A stretch of DNA of 64,000 nucleotides, from the NCBI GenBank assembly GCA_051453625.1, contig JBOZIK010000001.1, positions 154,923,743 through 154,987,742 on the forward strand, read 5' to 3'. Under the pieces are notes generated by a model, which was not told where the DNA came from, did no database searches, and was given only the letters and a program-made list of their open reading frames with translations. The translations under genes and the position numbers were made by a program. Origin of the DNA: Welwitschia mirabilis. Its lineage: Eukaryota > Gnetophyta > Gnetopsida > Welwitschiales. Below, in pieces: positions 11,147 through 22,800 of the stretch (position 1 is the first letter of the stretch; the number at the start of each line of letters is the position of its first letter).

Positions 11147-11167
11147 TTTCTCAGATCTGATTTTATA

Positions 11168-11489
11168 TGATTTAAAGGGTATTTTGAAATCCATTCGTAA
11201 TCAAAGGTAGTCATGGATAGTCACAGTCTTAAATTACAAAACTGACCATAACATAGAATGAAAAATGGTGAGAATTTTTTCTTTTGAAGAATTCAAGCCA
11301 TTAGAGCTTTGAGAATTATTCATGAAAAGTAGCTCGATTATTTCATTATAGCTCTTGGTAATTTATACATTTGTTGATCCCAAATATGAGTGATGATTAT
11401 GCCATTAATATTAGATCCATATTCCAAGATTAGTAAATCTAATAACAAACACATATATATTTAAGCTAAATAAGAACCAAAACCCAATA
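11168..11489 (-). repeat. 5' LTR of nested element
   Basis: Homologous to 8654-8965; it differs by scattered substitutions and small indels, such as five extra bases near the left edge. It ends ACCCAATA and is followed at once by AAGCA. Confidence 0.75.
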
Positions 11490-12229
11490 AAGCACTCATT
11501 TGTAACGTCCTTTATTTTGGAAAAAGAATACAACCTTTGAAGCATCATGTCAACATGGGCTTCTAAGTGCTTTCTTTAGGAAGTGAGCTTGCCTCAAGAA
11601 TAGTTTGAGAAATTCTTTCTAGCTTCCTTCTTTCTTTAATGTAATGTGTCTTTATTGATTTAATACATAATAGTTGCCTCATTTTGATTTGAAGTTGCAA
11701 AGTACTTTGTATTTTTTATTCTTAAGTAGAGACTTTAATATCAAGTTCTATTATCATTTGAGTAGATTATATAATCATTAGATCTAAGTCTTCTTTAATT
11801 TGATGGATTATAAGTATCTTAGATCCTTACTATTGATTCTTATTTTAAGGCTATGAAGGATCAAGTGAATATTGAATTCATTAATCTTTATATTTTGAAT
11901 AAATTATGTCATCATAATTTAAGTCATCATTACTTAATGGTTTGAAATAAGTTTTAGAAAAATTGTAGGATATCATTAGAGTGAAGAATCATTGGTGGAT
12001 AAGTCGAGTGAAAACTTGGAGTATGCTTGCTTCCCTAACTTTCCAATAAAGTTTCCAAACAACATTATCATATCTCTCTATTTTTTATTTCTTTAAATTG
12101 TAACTTGGAAAATAAAAAAAATTATGTTATTTCTATAAGCCAACCTAAATTATCCATATGAAGAGAATGATATTGAGAATTAACTTAGTTTAAATCTAGT
12201 TCATTATACTTAAACGAATAATGACACTA
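11490..12229 (+). repeat. Athila-type LTR, R/U5 remainder, then unassigned DNA
   Basis: It begins with the second AAGCA. The order of GAAGCATCATG, a T-rich tract and CTTCCTTCTTTCTTTAATGTAA resembles the R/U5 side of the Athila LTRs (GGAGCATCGAC..., CTTCCTTCTTCTTTTGTTGTAA in reverse complement near 19.7 kb). The match fades by about 11,750, and nothing is recognised from there to 12,230. Confidence 0.4.
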
Positions 12230-13770
12230 ATGAATAACATCTTTTGGATTAATTTGTAGTGGCTTTATGAATGATATTTTAGTACATCCTAAGGAAAAAT
12301 TGAACATATCCAACATTTGAGAATAGTATTACAAATACTTAAAGATCATGAATTAACTTCCAAATTAAGTAATTATGAATTCCTCAAAAGTTTAGTTAAT
12401 TATTTGGGTCATGTTATATCCAAACAAGGTATTCAAATAAGGTGTTCAAACAAAGTCTAGTAAGGTGTAAGTAGTTAGAGATTGGTCAAGACCAAAGAAT
12501 CCCACAAATATAAAAAGATTCATATGATTAGAATGATTATATAGATGCTTCATCTAAAACTTTTCAAAAATTGTAAATCTATTAATAGACCTAACCACAG
12601 AAAAAGTTCCTTTAATTTTGATAAAAATGTAAAGAGGCTTTGTTTTGTATCAAACTTTTATTTATTTTAGCATCAATATTAAAGATTCTAAAAATAAATA
12701 AATAATTTTTAATAATAATTTTTGCATGAAGAGAAGATATTAGAGCAATCCTCATGCAAGATGGATGAGTAGTCGCATAAGAATCATGTAAGCTTAATAA
12801 ACATAAATGAAATTACCATGTACATTATTTGGGACTTCTTGCTATTATTCATGTGCTTAAGATATGAAGACATTATCCTATGACAGATAAGTTTCAAATA
12901 AAAATAGACCATGGAAGTTTATAAGTCTTGCAGAAATAACCCCTTCTCAATATGAGGTAGAAATGATGGATGGATCTCTTGGTATAATATGACTTTAATC
13001 TAAAATAGAAACCTAAGAAATAAAACAAGGTAGCTAATTCACTTAGCTTGATATGGTGTATGATGGTATGCATAGTTAACTTAGAGACAACTAAAGAAAT
13101 TAAGGCCCAGTTACCTCACAATGAACTTTTTGGTGAAACTTAAAAGAAAATGTCATAAGAAAAATAAGTACAACCCTATCATTTAATGTCATATGATGTC
13201 TTAATGAAGAATAGAAGAGTACACATTTCACAAAGACCTTAGTAATAACTCCTCTTATGACAAGCCTATGAAGTTCCATATTTAGGATATTCTGGATTCC
13301 CTAAAACATATATCATGTTATGGTGATAATACTATTGGCTAAAAATAAAAATATAAATAGATAAATTCATCAAAAGCTTTTTAATTTTTTAAAAATTCAA
13401 ATTATAATAGAAAAAACCAATTAACTCCTTGAAACCTTTACAAGTACCATCATGGAAATAGGAAGAGATTATAATGGACTTTATTATAAGGTTACCAAAG
13501 ATAGTTAAGCATCATCATGTAATATTTATATGTATTAATAAGTTGATGAAGATAGCTCATTTTATTTCAACTATGATGATAACAACAATGAAATAGGTTG
13601 TAGTACAATTCATAATGGAGATTTTTAAACTACATGGTACTTCAAAAATTATTATCTTTAACCATGATTCAAAATTTGTATTAAACTTTTAAAGATTTCT
13701 TCAAAGCAATAGCAGTTCAAGGATGAATGTTTGTCTTATATAAGGGAGTCTATCATGATTCCTTTTTCTC
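12230..13770 (+). pseudogene. Chromovirus-like Ty3/gypsy pol relic (RT, RNase H, integrase)
   Basis: With frameshifts, the plus strand reads through: RT active-site block FMNDILVHPKEKL (12,264), LVNYLGHVISKQGIQ (12,390-12,435), the RT/RNase H joint VVRDWSRPKNPTNIKRFI with FSKIVNLLIDLT, RNase H blocks KLNKHKWNYHVHYLGLL and WRHYPMTDKFQIKIDHGSL (12,790-12,920), the H2C2 approach HEVPYLGYSGFPKTY (near 13,270), and an integrase core with MDFIIRLPKI, LMKIAHFI, LHGTSKIIIFNHDSKF (13,475-13,680). The order is that of Ty3/gypsy pol, and the RNase H wording is typical of chromoviruses. In the RT the first catalytic Asp is Asn, and in the integrase the second catalytic Asp (the S-D-R-D position) is Asn. 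Many stops; no function remains. Confidence 0.8.
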
Positions 13771-14269
13771 CTTAAAGAAAGAATATCCCATGTCCATTAT
13801 CGACAATGCCAATTGTTAAATTTGCTAAAGAATTAGTTTATCTATTCAATGGTTATATCCCTTGCAAAACAAATTGTACTTATTATGAAGATTCACCTCT
13901 GTTATGAAATGACATAATAACTATTTACCATTGTTAAAAACATAATAAAGAATAAATGTAGGGCATGCATGTGATTTACACGTCTACTAGTCCTTAACAA
14001 GCTCGCTTGATCCCCTAATAGTCCTACAAACTAGACATTAAAGGTAGTATAACTTGATTGGTCCATTATCCAATACCTTATGTTTAACATGGGAAGGTTT
14101 CATCTTATCTAAGGAGTAATAAAGAATATTTGTTTTCTTAATTATGACATTGTTTAATTGCAAATTTCTTTTGATTTTATTAAAAGAATTGTATTTTTAA
14201 ATCTTGAGCAATGCAATTTTTCTTTAAAAGATGATTTCATATTGTTACACCTACAATAAAAAAGATTTG
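13770..14269. other. Unassigned, probably decayed 3' part of the chromovirus relic
   Basis: It follows the integrase core on the plus strand. No chromodomain or LTR could be recognised. Confidence 0.35.
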
Positions 14270-14514
14270 ATATGAAATATTTTTAGGTTAAAGTAAAAAC
14301 TTAATAAAATTTAAAATGGACTAGTTTGGATATCACTAGAAATGGATCAGTACCCATCACTAGAAAGTACAAAAATGAAAAGAAAATGGACTAATTTGGT
14401 TAATACTGGAAATGACTAGTACCTACCACTGGAAGTGTAATAAAACTAACAACTAAACTAAAATATAAGAAATTAAAAAATTGTGAGTCTTTTATGAATC
14501 TCCCATGCCATTAT

Positions 14515-14531
14515 CCTTGGCAACAATACCA
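14515..14531 (-). promoter_or_regulatory. Athila-type primer binding site, variant
   Basis: On the minus strand TGGTATTGTTGCCAAGG aligns with the site at 27,761-27,779 (TGGCACCGTTGCTAGGA) and with the TGGCGCCGTTGCCGGGGA site of many plant Ty3 elements, which pairs with tRNA-Asp. The upstream context also matches: ATCACTAGAAATGGATCAGTACCCA at about 14,327 versus ATCACTAAAAGAAGACCAGTACCCA at 27,669. Confidence 0.65.
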
Positions 14532-15290
14532 AAAAGATATTTGTGTTTGGATTTTATAAATATTTAACTAAGACCCATGTTATAGTAAAGTCTTAGTGTT
14601 GTTCTTTCCACAAGGATAAATCAAGGTAGAAAATTAAATAGTAATGACACAAACTTCTTTAACTTAAAAAGGATTTAAGACAAAACAAAAATTGAGATTG
14701 TGATGAATGACATTTGATGAAGAAAGGAAGGAAACAAACTAACTTCAAAGGACAAGCCTAAATCATTCAATAGTAAGGTCTTCACTTAACCAATATATTG
14801 CAAATTCTTAAATAAATCTTAAAGTTGTCAAATCATAATGGCTTATATCATGGTAACATAATCTCATTTACTACATAAGTAGTGGTGAATCTCTCAGTCA
14901 CTTTAATTCTTCATAGCTGAATGTAAGCATGGAAAGTTAGAAATAAATGCCCAAGAACCATTAATAAAAATTACTATAATCAAGAGATGAACTAAAGGAG
15001 CTCACTCAAAAAATAAAATTTCTTAATAAATATGTAACCTCATTTAAGCATTAAAGGTATAATGTTAATTGCAACTCAAAATTAAGAATGAAGAACTACT
15101 TATATTTCATAGAAGAATAAGAATTGCATTAAATTAAAGAAATAAGACTAAACTGATAGAAACTCATCAAGATCGGCTTAAAATTAATGTACTCCTAAAG
15201 GAGAAGGTTAGAAATGTGTAATGGTTGGTTCTCTAAGAATTCAATAATTTTGCTAGCTAAATATTATTACAAATAAGGGTTTTTGGTCTT
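14532..15290 (-). repeat. Athila-type LTR fragment
   Basis: It starts next to the variant primer site and shares with the Athila LTR at 27,785 the order GTTTGGATTTTATAAATA, TCTTAGTGTTGTTCTTTCCACAAGGATAA and later a GCATTAAA/AAGAATAAGAA tract. The right end is not defined. No matching internal region lies on its left, where a plus-strand chromovirus relic sits instead, so it is a fragment of a broken element. Confidence 0.45.
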
Positions 15291-15334
15291 TTTATTAGAA
15301 TAGGTTTTATATTATTGCATTAAATTTGATTTAC

Positions 15335-15830
15335 ACTTGAGCCAAGAAAAAAGCCATTTCTTAATGAAAGAGGACATTATGTTAGATCATCATGTCTTTA
15401 TTAAAGGAATAAAAATGGACCCAACCAAAATTGACATCATTCATAATTATCCCCCACCTATAATGTCAAACAAGTAAGATCTTTTCTTGGACGTGTATTT
15501 TTATCATAGATTCATTGAAAACTATGTTTTCCATAGATTTATAACACCTATCAACTAGAATCATACAAGTTTGTGTATCTTATTTACAAGATAAGAGTCT
15601 AACCATTTAAAAGTTAACTTGGTATGAATAAGAAACTTTTGGATAAGTCTTTTAAACCAAGTCAATTAGTGTTGTTGTATAATTCCTAAGTGTATCTTAT
15701 TCACAACAAGTTAACTTCTAACTGTTTAGATCCTTTGTAGAGAAGGTGCATTTTAATGGTTTTATTGAGATTTCTAAATTAAATTCTAATGAAAAACTAA
15801 ATATTAATGAAAAAAGGTTCAAACTTTATC
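15335..15830 (+). pseudogene. Athila-like RT and integrase C-terminus relic, internally deleted
   Basis: Two parts of an Athila-like pol sit side by side on the plus strand. At 15,335-15,560 the frame reads EKSHFLMKEDIMLDHHV, KGIKMDPTKIDIIHNYPPP and YHRFIENY, the RT end/connection block (usual form E-K-C-H-F-M-V...G-H-x-x-S-x-K-G-I-E-V-D). At 15,640-15,830 it reads FKPSQLVLLYNS, then after a frameshift NGFIEISKLNS and LNINEKRFKLYQ, the Athila integrase C-terminal block (F-x-P-G-x-L-V-L-L-Y-N-S ... F-x-V-N-G-x-R-L-K-x-Y). RNase H and the integrase core that should lie between are missing. A short open frame at 15,746-15,961 is part of this relic. Confidence 0.7.
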
Positions 15831-17739
15831 AATCACCTGAAGATTATCATTTCACCATGAATATGATAGAGATCTTATTAACTAAGAGGAGGTTCTTTTC
15901 TTCATCATCATCTAAATTATTTCTTATCCTGATCCCTTGGTTGAGTTATTTTACTACTTGATTATCTCTTTACTTAGTTTTATGAGAAATACCATTTAAG
16001 TTCTCATGTGAGTAATCTTACTTTGAGCATTCTAGGTGGTAATATTGGATTTCAGTCAATCTTAAGAAATTTCAATGTCTATGAACTTTCTCTTAAAAGA
16101 AAAATGTATACGTTGTCTTATTACAATGTTAATTATGTTAAACACTTTTTTTCAGTAATTTACTGTGTTAGTTTATCATTCCCATGATCAATCAGTGTTT
16201 TATAAAAATTTAAAAATATAATTTAATTGGAAAAATAAAATTTAAAAACTACATGAAAAATAATTGTATCTTAATGCCTCTTTCCATGATGTTTTACCAC
16301 AAGTGCTCTAGGGTAAATTTTTTCAAAAGGGGCCTTTAATAGTATTATATTATAGCTATGGAAACTCCACTAGAGAGTCATTTGATCATGATTTAGCTTT
16401 AGCATGTGGGTCCTTACTCTATTGGTAATGGTTGCACTTTCCTTATTAAGATGAGTGATGCATTTTAACACCCCATTAATTTGATTATTCAAGACTCTAG
16501 AGTTATTTTTTTGTGAGAATGTACAACACATTAGTTATTGCATCGTGAACTGATAAGGTTTTATTTTCTATCACAATTAAAAATTTGATCGAATAATGGT
16601 CTTGACATTACATTAATGTTTTTACAAAGTAATCATTAGATGTTATCATAACCATTACTCTTTATCACATAATACTTTATGTCAGTTATCATTGAATCAT
16701 GCATCTATAATGTTAACTAATTTTATGACATATACCAATGAGGTCTGATAATATATGTCATCGAATCTAGTTAGGATAGCATTTAGGACATAGTAATTAA
16801 TCTTTAACATGTTCATTTTTTACCATTTTTACTTAGTATTTTTATAATGTTTTTATCTAATTGTTTTAAATTTATTTCTGCACTCACTCTTATTTCTTAT
16901 AGTGCTAACACCATTGTTGTTAATAACTTTTCATTTTCCATACTCGCTTCATCTCATTGGCCTTTACTCAATCATCCTATTATTTTCACCACTATCCATA
17001 AATTTTGCATATATTTCATTTTCCACCTCATCCTAAGTGTAATTCCTAATTTGTTCTACTTTCATTTCCTTTTCTATTTATCCTTTATGTTTATGCTTTT
17101 CTTTTGTAATCCCTAGTTTACACTTTATTTCATCTACCCTCTTGTCTTTGATGCATTTTTACATTCTTTTTGCTCACTTACAATGTGTCCTTATAATATT
17201 TTTAAGTCATTCAAGTTACTCTTCTATTTTCTTATGTGCTACTGCAATGAATCTATTTTTTAGTCATTTAAGCTCCTCTGCTTGTTTCTCTGAGCATGTA
17301 GGACATCATTACAGAGATTTCATTTCTACCATTTAAAGTCCTACCAATTATAGCCTCTGTCACTTCATTTTAAGCAATTAGAAGTCCATCCATTTATTTC
17401 ATCTAGACAAAGAAGGTGGACAATGATCTAAGTTTATCTTAAGACCTTCATATGCACAAAATAAAGTAGATGACTATAATAGATAGGGAATTAGAATTCA
17501 TATTTTTCCTCATGCTTCAATCATTTTTTCATTTTTTTAAATCTATGAGTTTTACTTCATTTAGATCTTACCTTCATCCACCTGTGGTTTACTACCTATC
17601 TTACCTCAGTTTCACTTAGTCAGATTATATTTTTAGCTATTTCTATAGAAATAAGCCCATGTACATAATCTTAGACTACTTGATAACTTGTAATAGGTGA
17701 TTTCTCCTCCCATAAGAAACCTTGTGCATCCATAAAATG
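15831..17739. other. Unassigned AT-rich intergenic DNA
   Basis: Probably decayed 3' sequence of the Athila relic at the left, then unknown DNA. Pyrimidine-rich stretches at 16,850-17,330 give Phe/Ser/Leu-rich open frames that look like composition effects. No domain was recognised. Confidence 0.4.
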
Positions 17740-18144
17740 TACAATCAAGAAGAAAGAGAAAGAGGCTTTCTACAAAGTACGAATAGAGGAAAAGGTCCAA
17801 GCTATTATTAAACTAAAAACAAACTCTAGTGAGTTCATGTAGAGATTTGAGTTAAAGTTTAATAATGTCATCTTTGAGCTTCACATTAGATGCCTCTTGG
17901 ATACTTTACCATGGCAATTGGGAACTTCTATGAGTCTATATGGTTGGAGACACATCATAGAACAGAAGATGATCCCATAGATGATATTAGAGTAATGGTG
18001 GATGGCTATGACATGTGTATTTTACTAGATTACATAAAATAGGTTATAGCTATGGGTGGAGAAGGAGGCACTCACCTACACGCTTCTAGAGGTAAAGCAA
18101 ATAAACATGCCTATTGTGCTACATAAGATATACTATAACATACT
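17740..18144 (+). pseudogene. Unidentified protein-like relic
   Basis: The plus strand reads IEEKVQAIIKLKTNSS, then a stop, then RFELKFNNVIFELHIRCLL and LPWQLGTSMSLYGW in one frame. The helical, charged composition resembles a retroelement gag, but no family motif is certain. It ends just before a 21-base A tract. Confidence 0.25.
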
Positions 18145-18165
18145 AAAAAAAAAAAAAAAAAAAAA
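18145..18165 (+). repeat. Poly(A) tract, 21 bases
   Basis: Twenty-one A in a row. It could be the tail of a retroposed sequence ending here on the plus strand, or a simple slippage tract. The 142-residue open frame that crosses it is not credible as a gene. Confidence 0.6.
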
Positions 18166-19115
18166 CTGTTTTGGAGTGCTAGTTACTTTTTTATCACCAT
18201 ATTACAGAGTACTCCATAATGCATTGATTCATAATATTAGCCCTTATTTTCATAATAGTCACCACGATATCTCACCTTTATATTTTGGTAATCATACACT
18301 AGGGAGAGAGGATAAACCTAGCATTATATATTTGAAGGTTCTTAAGGAGCATGATAGAGATGAGATATTTATGGACTTCAGAATATTCATGCATTATATC
18401 TATTATATTTTGGAGATATGGAATCCCAGAGCCACATGGCATCTAAGCATATATACATTTAGTAATCACTCTAAGATATTTTAAAGACATGAATATATAG
18501 ATTCCTGATAAGCAAAAGTAGCCTTAGGCACATAAAGTCCCTTCTCACATGAGTGGCATAGTAGTCAATAGTATTACATTATAATAAATGACTAGTTTCT
18601 TAAGAGGATTAGAGTAATGACCAGGTGATAGGTTTACTTAAGTTGAATAGCATGGCTTTTTCAACTAGTAAATGATTAGGATTTAGAAAAGGATGATGTC
18701 ACTTAATAAGGGAACCATATCCCTCTAGTAGAGAGTGTTGTGCATATGGAGAATATCATCATAGTGGATCTCCATAAGGTAGTATTCACTCATCATCCTT
18801 ATACAACTAGAGCCATTCAAGATAATGTGAGTTCTTGGTCCTCCATTGATGGGGTTATGCCTAAGGATTGGGATCCATTACCATCACTACTATCATAGAA
18901 TTCAAATGTGTATTTTAAAATCTTACCACATCATGACTGAGCCTATGATGGAATTTTATATTTCATTACCCTTTTTAATTGATGTACTCAAAGCTTCATT
19001 TTTTATTTTTTAATGAGATATATATATATGACACTTTGAGATACCTATGTGATTTTTATTTACTTTATCATTTTGTCTTTTATTTTTAAATCCTTGAAAA
19101 ATATATAGTGGGTGA
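18166..19115. other. Unassigned AT-rich DNA
   Basis: No domain or repeat recognised between the poly(A) tract and the Athila 3' LTR. Confidence 0.4.
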
Positions 19116-20382
19116 TGATTAACTTTTTAGTACGATGTCTGAATTTAAACTAATTACAATACTTAGTATCGTTCTTCCTCTGGGATAACATTGGGTGTTG
19201 GCTAGAATTGCACTAACTTTAATGTTTAATGCAAGTGCCAAAAACAAAAAGAAAAATAAAAGAGAAGAAGAAAGAAAATTTAGAATTGAGTTTGAACTTC
19301 ATCTGAGAGAGTAGGGAAGTAAACTAGATCCAATGTATCATTGATTTGTCCTTTGTAATCATTCACTCCAAAGTTATCTAATCGCCTTCTTGCAAAACAA
19401 CAAAAACCATCAAGTGTTTTCTATTCAATTCATGGGGAATAATATCATCCACCATATGAAGAATAGTAAATTCAACTAATACTTTAATCTTAAATAATAA
19501 TAGAAAGTAAGGGCTTGTAAAGAATTTAAGATCTATGAAATTAAAAGACTAAGTGATAAAAAGGAATTCACACAACTAAATTAAACTTGATAATTAAAGA
19601 AGTTATCTAAGCATCCTAATTATGATAGTACTCATGAATCAAGATCAAAGAAAAACAACTTTTACATTATAGAAAGAACAAATTTACAACAAAAGAAGAA
19701 GGAAGCAAGAATAACTCCTCTAAAATCCTCAAAGACTAGCTTACTCCCCCAAAGATTCGCTTGGAAAGCTATCACGAGTCGATGCTCCAAAATCTCTGAT
19801 TTCTCTAAGGCAAAGATGAATACAATAAAGGGTTTAAGGCCCTTTTATAGGAAGAGATGGGGGTAAGGAGTGGTTACAACTCTTTTGGCTTGTAATGTTA
19901 GATATAATCTTCATCATTTAGTGTTAGGTATACAAGACTTTGTCTTGTAGCATTTTGTGGAGGCTGTTAGGTAGCGTTTGGTGAAGTATTCATCATGTAG
20001 CGTTTGGTGAAGTCTTTGTTATGATGAGCTCAACATGTGACCTTTGGAGTCAAATTGCTCTACCAACCAGTGCTATTACTACATGTTTCTAATTCCACCT
20101 TCACATGCCTCTGTCACATGTCTTCAATTGCTTTTGCTCTGTGTCATCACCTCATATCTCCATTTTTCACTGTTATTTCATGAAAAACTGAGTCCTTCTT
20201 CTACCATGTGTTCTAAAACATGGCTAAGAATCTGCAATTAATATGGAGAAAAACATAATATTAATTTTTATTTTAAAAAAAAGAATACATATTTAATTAT
20301 TAAAATAATTATATTAATGTCTTTGTTTACAATAAATTAGACTAAAACACTTGATATAAATGTCAATTTTTACATGTTAACA
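19116..20382 (-). repeat. 3' LTR of Athila-like element
   Basis: It runs from TGATTAACTTTTTAG to ACATGTTAACA on the plus strand and is homologous throughout to 27,785-29,028. The minus strand carries TATA box CTATAAAAGG (complement of 19,841-19,850), followed by GGCCTTAAACCC. Length 1267 bp. The two LTRs differ at many sites, so the insertion is old. Confidence 0.85.
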
Positions 20383-20395
20383 CACCCCCTAATCA
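20383..20395 (-). promoter_or_regulatory. Polypurine tract of Athila-like element
   Basis: On the minus strand GATTAGGGGGTG directly precedes the LTR start TGTTAACATG. Confidence 0.75.
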
Positions 20396-21708
20396 ATCTT
20401 TTACTAGTGGCTCAGCAAAAAAACATTGATAATAGTATGGTTAAACATGGAAAAATTGTTTATATGAAAAGAATGTCAAGAGTTCCAATGGTATAAATTG
20501 AAATTTAAAACCAATTTTACGTGATCAAGACATCAAAGTAAAAAATTTTAGTGAAAATCAATATGTCACTTTTCCTAACCAAAACTTAACTTTTTCCTTA
20601 AAGTTTATGATAAAAATGTTAAGTTATCATAGGCATAGACAGATCATGAAGAGTTCTTTTATTGAAAACAAACTCAATCTAAGAAAAAAAACTTGCTATT
20701 TACAACTAAACACATGCTAAGTGGAAAAACTATTCATAAAAATGATTAATACCTTAGAAGTTAATTCTCATGAAAATAATATAAAGTGGAATGTAATGAA
20801 GTGATGCAAGGTAAATGAGATGAAAATGCATGAATGAAGTCAAACTGGAAACCAATGAATAAATGAGTGAACAATCCTAAGTTATCAGCCCTTTATTATA
20901 TTTTTATATTTTTTAGTGGACCATGTTATCAATCAAGTTTTAACCAAGTAATCTATAGGGATCTAAGTAATTAATGCAAATCCTAAATATGATAGTTAAG
21001 AGACAACAATTCACATCAAGCCTCCAATTCCCACCTTTTCATTCCTTTATTTTCGATTTCTACCTTTGCGTATGCCCTTATTATTATGCGTTTGATCACA
21101 TTGAGCACTAGTGTTATGATATTTTCTGCTAATAGAGTTAAGCATGTTATATTATGTAGAAATTAGTGGTACATTACCAACAAGCATTTATATCCCCGAG
21201 CAATTGAACATGTCGCAAATAGATCATTATAACTACATTTCCAGTAGTCATCAATAGTTCTGACGTAGTTAACTAAATCCAACTAAGTGATTAATATTAT
21301 GTGCCTTTAGAGAAGAGATATATTGTTTTCTTTTCTTTATTTTTTCATAGTCATTTTTTATGCACTTTTTATGGGGTCATTGGCTCATTATCCTAGTCAA
21401 GATAAACCTTGTCCCCATTAAAGGCTTTTACTTAAAAAGCACATCCAAAGGTAAATTCCAACTTTTTAATCAAGTTTTTTTTCCAAAATAAGAGACCTTA
21501 AGCAAATGCATTCTTAACTAACCTACTCGAAATAAGAATTTATTCACTTAAAACCCCATAAGTAAATTGAATCTTAACCATTACTTAGGTGTTAACACAA
21601 TCACTTATTATTGACTTTTATTTTAAGGGCTTTTAATCTAGATCAATAAGTCTTAAAAACTCATGGGTTGATGGTTTATGGATTTGATGAAGTGATTTGA
21701 TAATGGAT
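20396..21708. other. 3' internal region of Athila-like element, no gene recognised
   Basis: Athila elements often carry an env-like frame between integrase and the 3' LTR. Here no membrane protein frame is visible on the minus strand; only stop-rich AT sequence is seen. Confidence 0.5.
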
Positions 21709-22800
21709 TTAGTGAATAGCAAGTTCAAAAGGGTGGTGGGATGAGTGATAANNNNNNNNNNNNNNNNNNNNNNNNNNNNNNNNNNNNNNNNNNNNNNNNN
21801 NNNNNNNNNNNNNNNNNNNNNNNNNNNNNNNNNNNNNNNNNNNNNNNNNNNNNNNNNNNNNNNNNNNNNNNNNNNNNNNNNNNNNNNNNNNNNNNNNNNN
21901 NNNNNNNNNNNNNNNNNNNNNNNNNNNNNNNNNNNNNNNNNNNNNNNNNNNNNNNNNNNNNNNNNNNNNNNNNNNNNNNNNNTTTATTCTCATGTTGTCA
22001 TAGATGTCATTTCTAATTTCATCTAGTTCATTGAGTTGTATGACCCTATTTTTCTTTGCAACCTTTAAGTTCATATTTTTGATCACCCAATAAGCCCTAT
22101 GCTCAAGTTCAATAGGTAAATGACATGTTTTACTGTAAACTAATTGAAAAGGTGACAATCCTAAGGGTGTTTTATAAGCATTGTGGTATGCTCATAAAAC
22201 ATCATTAAGTTTGAAGGACTAGTCTTTTCATGTTAATATTACTACTTTGTAAAGGATTTTCTTAAACTCCCTATTCACAATCTCAACTTGGCCATTTGTT
22301 TATGGGTGATAAGTTATTGCAACTTCATGTGTAACCCCATATTTAGTGAGAAGGTTGTTAAATATTTTATTATAAAAGCGTGTTCGTCCATTACTAATAA
22401 AAACATGTGGATAGCCAAAATGAGTTAAAACATTTTCTTTAAAGAATCTAACTACCATTTTAGTGTTATTTGTTTAATAAGCATAAGCTTCGACCCATTT
22501 AGTTACATAGTTGATACAAATAAGAATGTATTGATGCCCATTAGACGATGGATAAGGGCCTTGGAAATCATTTTCCCATAGATTAAAGGGTTCAATAGTA
22601 AGAATGGGATTTAAGGACATCCTTTGTCTAGAAGAAAGACTCCCCAATCTTTGGCACTTATCAAAAGATTTATAGTAAAGATAAGAGCCGTTAAAAATTG
22701 GTGGTCAATAAAAACTAGATTGGAGGATTCTTATTATAGTCTTGTTAGCTGAGTAGTGACCCTTAAAGCCCTAGAATGGCAGTTTTTAAGTATGTCTTGA
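21709..22800 (-). pseudogene. Athila integrase relic
   Basis: The minus strand reads, in order: KSFDKCQRLGSLS (zinc-binding HHCC end, near 22,670), LWENDFQGPYPSS (first catalytic Asp kept), YILICINYVTKWVEAYAY, VFISNGRTRF (second catalytic Asp now Asn, 22,390-22,392), KYGVTHEVAITYHP, TNGQVEIVNREFKKIL (catalytic Glu kept), then SPFQLVYSKTCHLPIELEH and the C-terminal LNELDEIRNDIYDN block. A 231-base N gap cuts the C-terminal part at 21,752-21,982. Integrase inserts the cDNA into the host chromosome; this copy lacks an intact D-D-E triad and has stops. Confidence 0.85.
21752..21982. other. Assembly gap (231 N)
   Basis: It lies in the integrase C-terminal region. The minus-strand frame before it ends IYDNMRI, and typical family wording would continue for some tens of residues, so missing sequence is plausible. 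Confidence 0.9.

Larger units (their letters stand above)
8654..11489 (-). mobile_element. Nested non-autonomous LTR element (2.8 kb)
   Basis: Two direct repeats (8654-8965 and 11,168-11,489) of about 310-320 bp bound a 2.2-kb interior with no recognisable gag or pol. The element starts TGAAGGG and ends ACCCAATA/ACCCAACA, so on the minus strand it has TGTTGGG-type LTR starts. A 5-bp duplication (AAGCA) flanks it. A polypurine tract and a weak primer site support minus orientation. A small LTR element without pol fits the TRIM/LARD class, which relies on proteins from other elements. The LTRs differ at many positions, so it is old. Confidence 0.7.

Noticed and set aside
18056-18484. 142-residue plus-strand open frame
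   Set aside because: It runs through a 21-base A tract giving a Lys run, and no part resembles a known protein.
21741-22026. Plus-strand open frames across the 231-N gap
   Set aside because: Mostly N; the flanking sequence codes for integrase on the other strand.
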